The notes beneath the pieces are model-generated. The model did no database searches. It was given only the letters and a program-made list of their open reading frames with translations, and was not told the DNA's origin. From Pleurocapsa sp. PCC 7319 (lineage in GTDB: Bacteria > Cyanobacteriota > Cyanobacteriia > Cyanobacteriales > Xenococcaceae): a stretch of 64,000 nucleotides of DNA. Position 1 is the first letter of the stretch. Each line of letters starts with the position of its first letter. Positions 44,762 through 54,200 of this stretch are shown here, piece by piece. The position numbers and the translations under genes were made by a program. The stretch covers positions 6,297,322 through 6,361,321 of the forward strand of contig NZ_KB235922.1 of the NCBI RefSeq assembly GCF_000332195.1, written 5' to 3'.

Positions 44762-45715
44762 ATGAAAATTGCCAAAAACGTTACGGAACTGGTCGGAAAG
44801 ACTCCCCTTGTGGAGCTTAATCGTATCCCCCAACAAGAAGGATGTGTTGCTCAAATAGTTGTCAAACTAGAAGGAATGAACCCAGCTGCATCAGTAAAAG
44901 ATCGTATTGGGGTCAATATGATTAATGCTGCTGAAGCGGCAGGTACAATTACACCTGGCAAAACGCTCCTCGTTGAGCCAACATCAGGAAACACAGGAAT
45001 TGCTTTAGCAATGGCAGCAGCAGCAAAAGGTTATAAGTTGATTTTAACCATGCCTGAAACTATGAGTAAAGAACGGCGGGCAATGTTAAAAGCTTATGGC
45101 GCTCAATTAGAACTAACTCCTGGTAGCGAAGGGATGGGAGGCTGCATCAGAAAAGCTCAGGAAATAACTGAGAATATTCCTAATGCCTATATGTTGCAAC
45201 AATTTAATAATCCTGCCAATCCCGAAGTCCATAAAAGTACTACTGCTGAAGAAATTTGGGCAGATACAGAAGGTAAGGTAGATATGATTGTGGCAGGAGT
45301 TGGTACCGGAGGAACCATTACAGGGACGGCTGAAGTCTTAAAAAGATATAAACCAGAATTAAAAGCGATCGCCGTTGAGCCAACAGGTAGCCCAGTACTT
45401 TCAGGGGGAACACCAGGATCGCACAAAATTCAAGGAATTGGAGCAGGTTTTATCCCAGAAGTATTAAAGGTAGATTTGATTGACGAGGTTGTTACTGTGA
45501 CTGACGAGGAAGCGATCGATTTTGGTCGCCGTTTAGCTCGCGAAGAAGGTCTGTTGTCCGGTATTTCTACTGGCGCTGCCCTAGCAGCAGCAATAAAGCT
45601 GGCAAAAAAGGCAGAAAATAAAGACAAGCTAATTGTCATGATTCAGCCTAGCTTTGGTGAGCGCTATCTGAGCACACCTTTGTTCGCTGATTTAGAACAG
45701 CCTGTATTTAATTGA
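44762..45715 (+). CDS. cysK: Cysteine synthase A
   Basis: O-acetylserine (thiol)-lyase, forming cysteine from O-acetylserine and sulfide. From the ATG at 44762 ([20 protein letters not shown]) it has 317 residues. The PLP lysine is in [14 protein letters not shown] (about residue 43), the phosphate-binding loop is [15 protein letters not shown], and [19 protein letters not shown] is the substrate loop. It ends DLEQPVFN, a normal C-terminus. The 146-base leader after the upstream terminator stem contains an AT-rich stretch suitable for its own promoter. A TTG three codons earlier is the other start candidate. Confidence 0.95.
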   Translation: MKIAKNVTELVGKTPLVELNRIPQQEGCVAQIVVKLEGMNPAASVKDRIGVNMINAAEAAGTITPGKTLLVEPTSGNTGIALAMAAAAKGYKLILTMPETMSKERRAMLKAYGAQLELTPGSEGMGGCIRKAQEITENIPNAYMLQQFNNPANPEVHKSTTAEEIWADTEGKVDMIVAGVGTGGTITGTAEVLKRYKPELKAIAVEPTGSPVLSGGTPGSHKIQGIGAGFIPEVLKVDLIDEVVTVTDEEAIDFGRRLAREEGLLSGISTGAALAAAIKLAKKAENKDKLIVMIQPSFGERYLSTPLFADLEQPVFN

Positions 45716-45774
45716 GCTATTAATTCTTAGCTATTAGTTATTAGTTATTAGTTATTAGCTATTAACTCTTAGCT
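45716..45774 (+). repeat. TTAGTTA-type heptamer tract after cysK
   Basis: Seven-base units of the GTTATTA/GCTATTA kind (CTATTAGTTATTAGTTATTA and further) run for about 55 bases directly after the cysK stop. The same units are at 24117, 33171 and 62411. Confidence 0.65.
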
Positions 45775-45841
45775 ACATTCTCCTTACTTCCTTAACCGCT
45801 TAACTTTCTCTAGCAAAACCTACCCATGATCATCAAGAGCC

Positions 45842-46528
45842 GTGAATCACTATCAAACTCTCCAAGTCAATCCTAAAGCTACCCAAAAAGAGATCAAACA
45901 GGCCTATCGGCGATTAGCTAAGCAATTTCATCCAGATAGCCAAACAGAAGCTCAAGGCTGTAGCCAGATTATTGCTCTTAATGCCGCTTATGAGGTGTTA
46001 AAAAATAGCCACAGCAGACGCTTATATGACCGAGAACAACTAGGTTATAGTAACGATTTTTATGCTTGCAGACAAGCAAGAAACTCAGCTGCCCAGAGAC
46101 ATTACAAGCAACAACGAGAGGCTGCCTGCTCCGAAATTAATTATCTTAAGTGGCTACAGGAAGTTTATCTGCCAATTGATTCTTTGATTGCTAAAATCAT
46201 TGATCCTATAGAGACAGAAATTGATCGCTTAGCGGCAGATCCTTTTGATGATAGTTTAATGGAAAATTTTCAGGATTATTTGGATACCTGTAACGAATAC
46301 TGGCAAAATGCACAACAAAAACTATCATCTCAGCCTAATCCAGCTCAATTAGCCGGGGTTGCAGTCAATCTTTATTATTGTCTAAATCACATCGGGGATG
46401 GGATCAAAGAATTGGAGTGGTTTACTCTGAACTACAACGATCACTATCTCCATACTGGGCAAGAAATATTTAGAATTGCGACCAAGTTACACGATCAAGC
46501 TCAAGAAAAAGTTGCCTTTGTTCTTTAG
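45842..46528 (+). CDS. J-domain protein
   Basis: A 228-residue protein whose first 60 residues are a J domain: HYQTLQVNPKATQKEIKQAY with the diagnostic HPD in KQFHPDSQTE (about residue 31). This should stimulate a DnaK-type Hsp70. The remaining 165 residues are helical and lack the Gly/Phe, zinc and C-terminal substrate domains of DnaJ proper, so it is a type III J-protein with unknown client specificity. The start codon is GTG (GTGAATCAC). Confidence 0.85.
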   Translation: MNHYQTLQVNPKATQKEIKQAYRRLAKQFHPDSQTEAQGCSQIIALNAAYEVLKNSHSRRLYDREQLGYSNDFYACRQARNSAAQRHYKQQREAACSEINYLKWLQEVYLPIDSLIAKIIDPIETEIDRLAADPFDDSLMENFQDYLDTCNEYWQNAQQKLSSQPNPAQLAGVAVNLYYCLNHIGDGIKELEWFTLNYNDHYLHTGQEIFRIATKLHDQAQEKVAFVL

Positions 46529-46636
46529 ATTCTCAAGTTTTTCTCAAATTGCTTTCAAAATTAGTTTATCCTAGTAAAAGAAAGTAGTTTACTTAACTTT
46601 ACATATCCAAAGTATCAACTTAAATAAGCCCAATAT

Positions 46637-47509
46637 ATGAAATGCACTATTAATCGTCGCGCTCAGTTTTCCGCGAGTCATCGCTACTGGTTGCCAGAAT
46701 TAGACGCAGCAGAAAACCAACGCCTTTTTGGCGCTTGTAGTCGTTTCCCTGGACACGGACATAATTATGTCTTGTATGTATCTCTAGAAGGCGATTTAGA
46801 TCAATATGGAATGGTAGAAAACTTGTCTGTAGTCAAACAAGTAATCAAACAACAAGTCACTAGCCAACTAAACTATTCTCATCTCAACGATACTTGGTCA
46901 GAATTTCAGCAGACTCTACCTACTACAGAAAATATTGCTAGGGTAATTTGGGATAAACTAGCACCTCATTTACCCTTGGTTAACATTAAATTATTTGAAC
47001 ATCCCGAACTTTGGGCAGATTATCAAGGAAATAACATGGAAGCAACTCTAACTGTCAAAACTCACTTTAGTGCGGCTCATCGCTTAGCCATTCCTAGTCT
47101 GAGTTTTGAGAAAAATCAAGAAATTTACGGTAAATGCGCTCGCCCTAATGGTCACGGACACAATTATCATCTAGAAGTTACGGTGGCGGGAACTATAGAT
47201 AAGCGTACAGGTATGTTGGTAGATCTAGGCGCACTGCAAAATGTGATTGACGAATATGTCGTTGAACCTTTCGATCATACATTTTTGAATAAAGATATTG
47301 CTTATTTTGCTGAGGTTGTTCCCACTGCCGAGAATATTGCGGTTCGGATAGCTGATTTATTGCGATCGCCAATTAGAGAATTAGGTGGAGAACTAGACAA
47401 AGTAAAATTAATCGAAAGTCCTAACAACTCCTGCGAAATCAATTGCCGTTCCACTCAATCGGCTAATCAAAAAGCTACATTACAAGAGCCTGCGGCGATT
47501 TCTCAGTAA
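46637..47509 (+). CDS. Tandem-domain 6-carboxytetrahydropterin synthase (QueD/PTPS family)
   Basis: A 290-residue protein with two consecutive PTPS/QueD folds. The N-terminal copy has FSASHRYWLPELDAAENQRL, GACSRFPGHGHNYVLYV and PTTENIARVIW; the C-terminal copy has FSAAHRLAIPSLSFEKNQEI, GKCARPNGHGHNYHLEV, FDHTFLN and PTAENIAVRI. Each copy keeps the zinc His residues (SxxHR and GHGHNY) and the active-site Cys, so both may be active, or the first may be structural. Members convert dihydroneopterin triphosphate to 6-carboxytetrahydropterin for queuosine (QueD) or to 6-pyruvoyltetrahydropterin for pterins. Single-domain proteins are the normal size. Confidence 0.88.
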   Translation: MKCTINRRAQFSASHRYWLPELDAAENQRLFGACSRFPGHGHNYVLYVSLEGDLDQYGMVENLSVVKQVIKQQVTSQLNYSHLNDTWSEFQQTLPTTENIARVIWDKLAPHLPLVNIKLFEHPELWADYQGNNMEATLTVKTHFSAAHRLAIPSLSFEKNQEIYGKCARPNGHGHNYHLEVTVAGTIDKRTGMLVDLGALQNVIDEYVVEPFDHTFLNKDIAYFAEVVPTAENIAVRIADLLRSPIRELGGELDKVKLIESPNNSCEINCRSTQSANQKATLQEPAAISQ

Positions 47510-47576
47510 CAGTATGGCGTAGTTTTGTTGAAAATCTTCTAAATCTGCTTTTATGACTAATTTAATCGCCAAGTTG

Positions 47577-47617
47577 ATAGGATGTTTTGCTTTTCATCAG
47601 TAAAGTATCCTATTTTA
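47577..47617 (+). terminator. Hairpin terminator after the PTPS gene
   Basis: ATAGGAT (47577-47583) pairs with ATCCTAT (47607-47613), followed by TTT. The 23-base loop is large, so this is a moderate call for the end of the PTPS transcript. Confidence 0.45.
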
Positions 47618-47716
47618 GTGAAGTCCCAAAAAATGGTAATGGCTAAGTAATTATAAGTTTAATATAAAGCGAAAATTAAGATTAACAGAGCTGCCTAAGT
47701 CAATTAAAGGCAAATA

Positions 47717-47899
47717 ATGGGCAAATTCTGGTTAAAAGCAGGAATATACTGCAATAATGCTGACAATTTGTCTTATATGGGGCATTATACTGTGAGAGGA
47801 TATTCAGGACTGTTAAAAGTTGCTGTAGTAATTAGATCAACACCAGAAAGTGTTTGGTACTATGAGCAAAAGTATAGTCATCATAGTAAATCAGAGTAA
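47717..47899 (+). CDS. Possible 60-residue protein
   Basis: An ATG-started ORF ending near the curT gene. The sequence (MGKFWLKAGIYCNNADNLSY onward) shows no domain, signal or membrane span. Placed 42 bases before CurT, it could be a chance ORF in a 430-base spacer. I rate it doubtful but list it because it is on the strand of both neighbours and begins with a normal ATG. Confidence 0.25.
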   Translation: MGKFWLKAGIYCNNADNLSYMGHYTVRGYSGLLKVAVVIRSTPESVWYYEQKYSHHSKSE

Positions 47900-47941
47900 T
47901 AGCAGACTAATACTCATTTAAACCATAGGAGAGCATAAAAT

Positions 47942-48367
47942 ATGGAATCTAACACTCCAGAAGTAACCGAAACCCAAGCAACCACTACAGGTTTAAGTAG
48001 CGATTATCCTGGTCAGATAACAGCACCCAAATCATCACCAGCAGATAACCAAGTTCAAGAATATTTGAATATTGGTACAAACTTCCTATCTAAAATCTTT
48101 GACTATATCAAAGAATTTGTTGACGATAATCAAAAACTCCTAGTTAATTTGCTGCTATTTTTCTTGGCTATAGTTGCAGTCAAACTTACGTTGGCGATTA
48201 TTGCAGCAATCAACGATATCCCTCTACTCGCACCTATGTTTGAGCTGGTAGGCTTAGGTTATACTGGCTGGTTTGTCTATCGTTATCTACTAACTAAATC
48301 TTCTCGTCAAGAATTAGTTCAGGAGTTTGAATCCCTCAAAACCCAGGTTGTTGGTAAAGATAACTAA
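47942..48367 (+). CDS. CurT-like (CAAD-domain) thylakoid protein
   Basis: A 141-residue membrane protein of the CAAD family: an acidic, Pro-rich N-terminus of about 40 residues, an amphipathic helix (FLSKIFDYIKEFVDDNQK), two close transmembrane spans (about residues 73-92 and 97-118) and a final helix. Related proteins are the cyanobacterial CurT and plant CURT1, which bend thylakoid membranes, and the CAAD domains appended to aminoacyl-tRNA synthetases. The stand-alone form favours CurT. AGGAG lies upstream of the ATG. It ends at a strong bidirectional hairpin. Confidence 0.75.
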   Translation: MESNTPEVTETQATTTGLSSDYPGQITAPKSSPADNQVQEYLNIGTNFLSKIFDYIKEFVDDNQKLLVNLLLFFLAIVAVKLTLAIIAAINDIPLLAPMFELVGLGYTGWFVYRYLLTKSSRQELVQEFESLKTQVVGKDN

Positions 48368-48405
48368 AAACTTGTGAGCTAAGTTAATCTTGTTGGCTCA
48401 ATTCT

Positions 48406-48439
48406 AAAAATCCCCAGGAGCTAAATTCTGGGGATTTTT
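48406..48439. terminator. Bidirectional terminator between convergent genes
   Basis: AAAAATCCCCAG (48406-48417) and CTGGGGATTTTT (48428-48439) are perfect complements with a 10-base loop, and the A and T runs give U tracts on both strands. It serves curT on the plus strand and the gene at 48438-49805 on the minus strand. Confidence 0.9.
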
Positions 48440-49805
48440 ATTGGGATAGTATTTCTATTTGATGGTTAATTCTACTTTGAACAGTTTGTAATTCATTCAG
48501 GTTAGTAAAATCAGCAGAATCAAAACAAGTCTGGATTTTTCTCAGAGTTTTTTCTAGTTCCTGCGCCAAGCTCAAAGCCTGTTCACTGATTTTATCCATT
48601 TGTCTTTGTTCATAGATCTTAACAGCCTCATCTCTTAAGATTTGAACTATTATCATGTCCTTCTGTTCTATATCTTCTATTGTGTCTTGAAGCATAAACT
48701 CCAAACGGAGCAAGATTCGCTCATGGTCATATAGTTTTTCAAATACTACTTTTCTGGGATGGGTCTTAGAATCGCGAGGAAGTCTTGCCATACCTTTAAT
48801 TTCATCAATCACAGAACAGAAAACTGTTAAAGGCACTTGATCGAGAGCAGATTGAATTACATCATTTTGGCTCGCAATAATACTTCCATAATCGCTATAT
48901 TGAATTAAATTAAGTCGATCAATTCGATGTTTAAGAGCTTGTTCTAATAACTTGTGCCATGACAACTGAGGCTGTAACTCCGCCAAAAAATTAACTACTG
49001 CTGCTGTAGATACTTCTAGAATTTCCTGAGAATTAACCGGAGTTTCGGCGACTAAGTTCGAGATTTGCGGTTCTGGAAAAGATTGTTCTGGGGCTGAAAG
49101 CTCGGATAAGTCAGTATGATCAATAATCGTTAGCCGATCATCTGGATTATTTGACTGCTGTTTTTCCCTCAATGCAGCAGAATTTTCAGAAAGAGTTGCT
49201 AAACTATCTGTTGGTTTATTTTGACGGGGTTGAGGTTGCTCTCTCAAATCCCAATCTTGGAACAAGTCTAAATCTGAAGGTAAATCTTGTAATACTTCCA
49301 AGCTATTGAGTTGAGCTTGAAGGGATGGTGACTCTGGTTGGGAAATAATTGTTGGGGCGGAATCTGCCAGGTTTCTTGTTTGAGAATTTTTAGGAGTTAA
49401 TGATGCATCAGGATTCAAACTATCATCAATTATAGTCTTATCGTATATAGTTTTGTCATAATCTCCTTTTTGTCGATTAGGCTGCTGCTTATTCTGAGGA
49501 TAACTAGCAAGTATTATTTGATGCGTTTGAGTATCAATTAATTTGAGCTCTACATTGTATTTAAATGCTTTGGCGATCGAGTCGATCAACTTTAAAGATT
49601 CTTGGTTATTTGGATCTATCAAACCCAGGGTCAAATCATTCCCTGACAACTTTAATGGTAACACTTGGTATTGATGACATAAATCTAAAGGAAAAACTGC
49701 ATCAATTAACTGAAAAATTTCTTTGCTATTGGCAAGACAATCGGCAAACATTGCTGCTTGAATATTATCATCAGAGTCAGAACTATTCTTTATTTGAGAC
49801 ATCAT
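48438..49805 (-). CDS. GspE-N (MshEN)-like domain protein of unknown function
   Basis: A 455-residue protein whose first 100 residues resemble the N-terminal domain of type II secretion / type IV pilus ATPases (GspE-N, MshEN): FQLIDAVFPLDLCHQYQVLP and LTLGLIDPNNQESLKLIDSI. The MshEN c-di-GMP motif is not clearly present. The middle (about 110-240) is acidic and probably disordered (with repeated PD/NQ-rich segments), and the C-terminal 200 residues are helical with coiled-coil character (HLLQ-like repeats and QRQMDKISEQALSLAQELE). There is no ATPase domain, so this is an accessory or regulatory protein, not a motor. Function unknown. Confidence 0.65.
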   Translation of the reverse strand: MMSQIKNSSDSDDNIQAAMFADCLANSKEIFQLIDAVFPLDLCHQYQVLPLKLSGNDLTLGLIDPNNQESLKLIDSIAKAFKYNVELKLIDTQTHQIILASYPQNKQQPNRQKGDYDKTIYDKTIIDDSLNPDASLTPKNSQTRNLADSAPTIISQPESPSLQAQLNSLEVLQDLPSDLDLFQDWDLREQPQPRQNKPTDSLATLSENSAALREKQQSNNPDDRLTIIDHTDLSELSAPEQSFPEPQISNLVAETPVNSQEILEVSTAAVVNFLAELQPQLSWHKLLEQALKHRIDRLNLIQYSDYGSIIASQNDVIQSALDQVPLTVFCSVIDEIKGMARLPRDSKTHPRKVVFEKLYDHERILLRLEFMLQDTIEDIEQKDMIIVQILRDEAVKIYEQRQMDKISEQALSLAQELEKTLRKIQTCFDSADFTNLNELQTVQSRINHQIEILSQ

Positions 49806-50062
49806 GTCTATTTTTATATTTTAAAATGATTCACTTGTTTACTAATTCATCTATCAGAGGGTAATAATTGATTTGAATGCCGGGGCATAATTGACTATTG
49901 ACCACAGAATACAATGCTGTAGATCAATGGAGTAGATGTAGTAATGTGTGAATAGGAAATATTAATAACCTTAAGTTACCCAAATTAGATAGTAAGATCG
50001 GCATCATCAATTGTTGATTTTTGTAGCTGTGACTAATTGTCAACAATTTACTGTGCCAAAGT

Positions 50063-51022
50063 CTATTCTGGTTTCCCCATCAGCTCATAGTATTTTTCTC
50101 GTCCTTGATTGTATTTATTGCTTGGATAACCCATAACCTTGTGGATGATCCATTTTTGGGGTTTACCGTCTTTGAGTAATAAAGCGATCGCCTGTTGCAT
50201 AATCGCATCATCATCAATAAATTGTTCGGCAAAAAAGCTGCTGGTTTGGCGAAAACTACTCTTACTATTGTCGCGATCAAACTGGAGATATACTTGTGCC
50301 AACAGAATGGTAAAAGATTTCGGCTTACTTTCTAGGTCAGCAATTTCCAGACATTTTTCTTTTGATAACTGTTTTAAATACTTACTTTGGCTATCCTTAG
50401 CAGTTAACTTTCTGACTAAAGGTTTTAATTTGCTGGGATTTGCTTGCAGAATCTGACGATATAAATAATCTGCTACTATTCCATCTAATAAATTCTCCCC
50501 TAAGAATTGTAGCTGTTTATCTGAGGCTGAATGTTCTAAATCAGGTTTTAAATAGCGTTTGAGCAAGGGCACAATCAAATGTTTGTCCAACCAGTTACGT
50601 GTCTGGGAAAAACCCCGATCGAGATAAATTGCACCAACTAAAGCCTTAAATGCTTTCTCAAAAGGATTGCTGGGCTTGACTCGGAGGCGATGTCGCTCTT
50701 CTTTCAAGCCGAGAAAAGGATAAGCTTCTCCTAGTTGAAGATCGTACCAAAGCTTAGTTAGTCTATCCGTCTCGGTTATTTTGTCTCGCAATGCTTTAAG
50801 CTTGCCAATTTGAAAGTGAGAAAAATGCTTAAATAGATAATCAACTACTACCAATTCAAGTATTGCTTTCCCGAGAAATTCTAAACGCTGATTATCTATT
50901 TCTGGTTCGTGAATTTGTTTCGCATAGGAAGGATGGATTAATGCTAGGCGAAGGGTTTGGTCGTGTTTAAAATTGATGCCAATTTTGCTTTCAACCCGCG
51001 ACGGTTCCCAATTATTACTCAT
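50063..51022 (-). CDS. Double RNase III-fold protein lacking catalytic residues (RNC1-like)
   Basis: A 319-residue protein with two consecutive RNase III-like folds and no dsRNA-binding domain. The first (about 1-160) contains NQRLEFLGKAILELVV and NPFEKAFKALVGAIYLDRGF. Where active RNase III has NERLEFLGD and D...E, this has Gln45, Lys52, Lys123 and Lys126 in the acid positions (only Glu48 remains), so metal-dependent cleavage should be lost. The second (about 165-270) has KQLQFLGENLLDGIVADYLY and FTILLAQVYLQFDRD, also without the full acid set. This resembles chloroplast RNC1, an RNA-binding protein needed for intron splicing. It overlaps gghA by 8 bases. Confidence 0.7.
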   Translation of the reverse strand: MSNNWEPSRVESKIGINFKHDQTLRLALIHPSYAKQIHEPEIDNQRLEFLGKAILELVVVDYLFKHFSHFQIGKLKALRDKITETDRLTKLWYDLQLGEAYPFLGLKEERHRLRVKPSNPFEKAFKALVGAIYLDRGFSQTRNWLDKHLIVPLLKRYLKPDLEHSASDKQLQFLGENLLDGIVADYLYRQILQANPSKLKPLVRKLTAKDSQSKYLKQLSKEKCLEIADLESKPKSFTILLAQVYLQFDRDNSKSSFRQTSSFFAEQFIDDDAIMQQAIALLLKDGKPQKWIIHKVMGYPSNKYNQGREKYYELMGKPE

Positions 51023-53489
51023 TACTGCTGCTAGGCTTTGAAGACCTTGTTAATAATATACCTTGACTATTACTCAGGGTAAGCTCAGTCAGATCTTCTA
51101 AATCTTCAACATTAAGATCGGGAGTCGCGATCGCAACTTGCCATTCTGCTAAATCAAGTTTCAAGATCTCGGCGACATTTAGCTTAATCGGTTCTCCTTC
51201 AAAATTAGCAATAATCGCTACTGCCTGTTCACAATCAAGATTATGGCGTATGCCATAGATCACAGTTCTTGCTTCCTCGTTAATTTTATCAAAAGTATCT
51301 TTTTCTAGGATGTTGTGAGCTAACCAAGGGTTGAGATGGCGAAACTCTCTGGTAGTCAAATTAAATTTAACTCGTAGAGGATCAACCTGCGATTCATAAT
51401 TGGAAATATTGCAAACTTGATAGCAATCTTCCATAAACATTAGAGCAAAGCTTTTTAAACGATCTTCGTCTAATTTTTTCAGAAAACGAACCATACCTCC
51501 CCGCATTAATTCCACCAGAGGAGACAATTCCTCAATGCAGTGGGTATCAGGAGCGGTACAAGCGCGTAAGACTTCTACTACTTCAGCCAGGTTATAATCC
51601 TGCTGGATCATAGCATGGTGTAATGCTTTACCAAACTGCTTTAATTGTTTGAGTTGCTTAAATCCCAGAGACTTGAGACGAGGAAAACAATGAGACCGAC
51701 GATATAAATTAGGACTAATTTGCCAGTCCAAAAACCCCACCTCTTCAGAAACCACCTTGACTCCATACTGTTCATCCGTGTTCCTAAAGAATAACCAAGG
51801 AGCGTGCATGGTGGCATTAATAAAATCCATTGGCAAACCAGGACTAAAGCAATTTACCCAAAGAGTAACTCCAGGATTATCGTAAGCATTTCGTATTACT
51901 TCGGGAAGCGTCTTGCCCAGATTCCAATTGATTTGTTCCTGAGGATTAATCTGATTCCCCCGTCTGACCGTATCGTGGTTCCCGCAGCCAGTAATCCAAT
52001 GATCGCCCATGGTCATAACTTCCATAACTCGCGACCATTTCTTCTCCCAAAACCCTTTAACACTGGGGGTATTATGAGCAAAAATCAAAGAACCCCATTG
52101 ATATGACTCTGGTTTAAGTTCGATTAATTCACGATAAGTAGACTTTTCCTCCCAGCCTTCTTCAGGCCACGGACGACCATCCTCAAAAATGGTAAATAAA
52201 AGTCGCTTATGTTCGTTAACTTCTTGGACAATATTGCTCATCTCCAAAAGATAAGCGTCATCTTGCTCTACTCTGCCAGAAAGAGGATTGAAAAAACGAA
52301 AATCCTGACCGCCATCAATTCGGATTCCATCAGCTCCCGTATTAATTTTACGCCGTTGCATTTCTAAGAGAATTGACCTCACCATTGGTAACTGGTGGTT
52401 AAGATCCTGACCATACATATTCGGTCCTTTAAGAAATTCGCGGGCAATCAATAATTCGCTTTGGTTATCAGCGTGTCCGTAAACTAAGTCATAGATTAGT
52501 TGGATGGGATGGGTAGGAAAGTTATGCAGTGTCGCAATAAAGTCTATTACTTCATCGGGTCGTAAAGTACTAAGTAAGGCAGGGTTAGTAGTGCTAGAAC
52601 CTAAAATTGGTACATCATAACCCCAATCTTGGGTATTAGGTTTGAATAATTCAACCTCGACCAGATCTTCTTCCTCACTAACAAAAGCAAAAAATTCGCT
52701 TTCTGGACTATACTCATCGCGATATTCAATTGTTGGTTCAGTAGGCAGCAGTTCGATCGCATCATAACCACTATAGTTCTGTTCGCTGGGGGTTAAGGGT
52801 TGTCTGGCGATGATCTTGGCGGCAATATCTTGGTATATACGAGTTAAGCCTTCAATGGTTCCTTCAGGAGAAGCAGTACCCACATGAATCTGCAAAATAT
52901 TTTTGGGATTGCCCACGCGGGGAATTTTAACTTTGGGGTCAAGAGATTTGGCTGTACGCCGAAAATATTTTAAATCTGCCCTGTTAGCCTGGAGGCTATC
53001 TATATCGTATAGTTCTGCGGGAGCGAAAATACCGTAGGGAAGAGAATGGGGTACTAAGTCGCGAATTGTCCGCAGTTTTTCGGCACGGTCGATGTAGCGT
53101 AACCAGTAAAAAGAACCTGCTTGGAGACGATTTCCTGGCTGCATTCCTGCTACTACACCCCAGATATACTCACCTTGCTGCTCTAGATGGACGCGATCAC
53201 GTCTAAATTTAATAGTTTGTTCTTTTTCTTGCCAGTCAATTGGTTCGACAGGAGTAAAAACTTCTAAATAAATTTCCCTCTCATGCAACACATCTCTAAT
53301 TAGTCCTGGTACCCAGAAACCAATTTCTGTCAGTCCATCAGGTCGGTAATAAGCACCTAATTTACGGGCTAAAGCCTTAGTCTGTTCTAAGTAAGTATTG
53401 GTCGAACTTTCTAATCCTGATGCCCAAGCCAACAATTTTCCTGTAGCCTCGGGAACTAACCTAATTGATGTATTTACTTCTACTTTCAC
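51015..53489 (-). CDS. gghA: Glucosylglycerol hydrolase
   Basis: An 824-residue glycoside hydrolase of the GH13-like glucosylglycerol hydrolase family (Slr1670/GghA type), which breaks down the compatible solute glucosylglycerol. Catalytic-barrel elements are visible: GADGIRIDGGQDF (nucleophile Asp region, about residue 400), FTIFEDGRPWPEEGW (acid/base Glu region, about residue 440) and GCGNHDTVRRGNQ (about residue 510). The N-terminal 330 residues are a family-specific module. It lies divergent from ggpS across a 710-base spacer, so synthesis and degradation of the solute are side by side. The RNase III-fold gene starts within its last codons. Confidence 0.85.
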   Translation of the reverse strand: MKVEVNTSIRLVPEATGKLLAWASGLESSTNTYLEQTKALARKLGAYYRPDGLTEIGFWVPGLIRDVLHEREIYLEVFTPVEPIDWQEKEQTIKFRRDRVHLEQQGEYIWGVVAGMQPGNRLQAGSFYWLRYIDRAEKLRTIRDLVPHSLPYGIFAPAELYDIDSLQANRADLKYFRRTAKSLDPKVKIPRVGNPKNILQIHVGTASPEGTIEGLTRIYQDIAAKIIARQPLTPSEQNYSGYDAIELLPTEPTIEYRDEYSPESEFFAFVSEEEDLVEVELFKPNTQDWGYDVPILGSSTTNPALLSTLRPDEVIDFIATLHNFPTHPIQLIYDLVYGHADNQSELLIAREFLKGPNMYGQDLNHQLPMVRSILLEMQRRKINTGADGIRIDGGQDFRFFNPLSGRVEQDDAYLLEMSNIVQEVNEHKRLLFTIFEDGRPWPEEGWEEKSTYRELIELKPESYQWGSLIFAHNTPSVKGFWEKKWSRVMEVMTMGDHWITGCGNHDTVRRGNQINPQEQINWNLGKTLPEVIRNAYDNPGVTLWVNCFSPGLPMDFINATMHAPWLFFRNTDEQYGVKVVSEEVGFLDWQISPNLYRRSHCFPRLKSLGFKQLKQLKQFGKALHHAMIQQDYNLAEVVEVLRACTAPDTHCIEELSPLVELMRGGMVRFLKKLDEDRLKSFALMFMEDCYQVCNISNYESQVDPLRVKFNLTTREFRHLNPWLAHNILEKDTFDKINEEARTVIYGIRHNLDCEQAVAIIANFEGEPIKLNVAEILKLDLAEWQVAIATPDLNVEDLEDLTELTLSNSQGILLTRSSKPSSSNE

Positions 53490-54200
53490 GCAATTTTCTC
53501 TGGTCTATGGATAGTTTGAATTATTCCCTTAACTCATTCTGATGTATGAAAGACAACACGGCAACTCTTTACTTTAAGTTTTTAAAGTTCTTTAAACTAG
53601 AGTTGTTCAAATACAAGCTAATTATGGGATTTAAGCAATCTAAACAATTCTAGATTTGGGTTCAGTACAGCAATTAGTGTAGGATTCAAATATATTGGAC
53701 TGTTTTTTGTTAGCTGAAAAAAATTTTAAGTTAGCAGCCTAATGCCCAATGTATATTTAGAAATTGTTGTCATTTTTTGACTCAGTTAGGTAGTCACAAC
53801 CAAAGTTAGAGATGAAATTTTAGTTAGGTAAAATAAAAATAGCTAGTTTACACAAGTTATAACCAGCAATGATAGTAGTCAAACAATTGATACTAATTTT
53901 ACAGCGTTTGTCAATCATAAAAGTTTAGTTAAAACAAATAATATTGTAGAAAAAGCAGAAAAATGAACAAAAATTTTATTATACGGTAAATAACAACTGT
54001 ATCTTCTAGTATAGAGACCAGAAAGCTCCAAGAATAACCCAAAAACCTTTAATTTTTTTTAGTTTGACATTTCACGAAAAAATCGATTAGTCAATTAAAC
54101 CATAGCTATTTTATCTCTAGAAGCAAATTTCATTTGATTGGTATTACTCCATTAGTGCTTGAAGATTCCTTTATTTAATAGTTAATCAATAACAAAAATT
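53490..54200. other. Divergent regulatory region between gghA and ggpS
   Basis: This 711-base stretch has no credible gene. It is strongly AT-rich and must contain the promoters for gghA (minus) and ggpS (plus). No ORF of the ggpR kind, known upstream of ggpS in Synechocystis, is recognised. Confidence 0.5.

Noticed and set aside
47717-47899. A 60-residue ORF upstream of curT was considered as a conserved small protein.
   Set aside because: Kept only at low confidence. It has no domain or signal and lies in a long non-coding spacer.
53490-54200. A possible ggpR gene upstream of ggpS was looked for.
   Set aside because: No ORF with a credible start and length is found in this AT-rich stretch.
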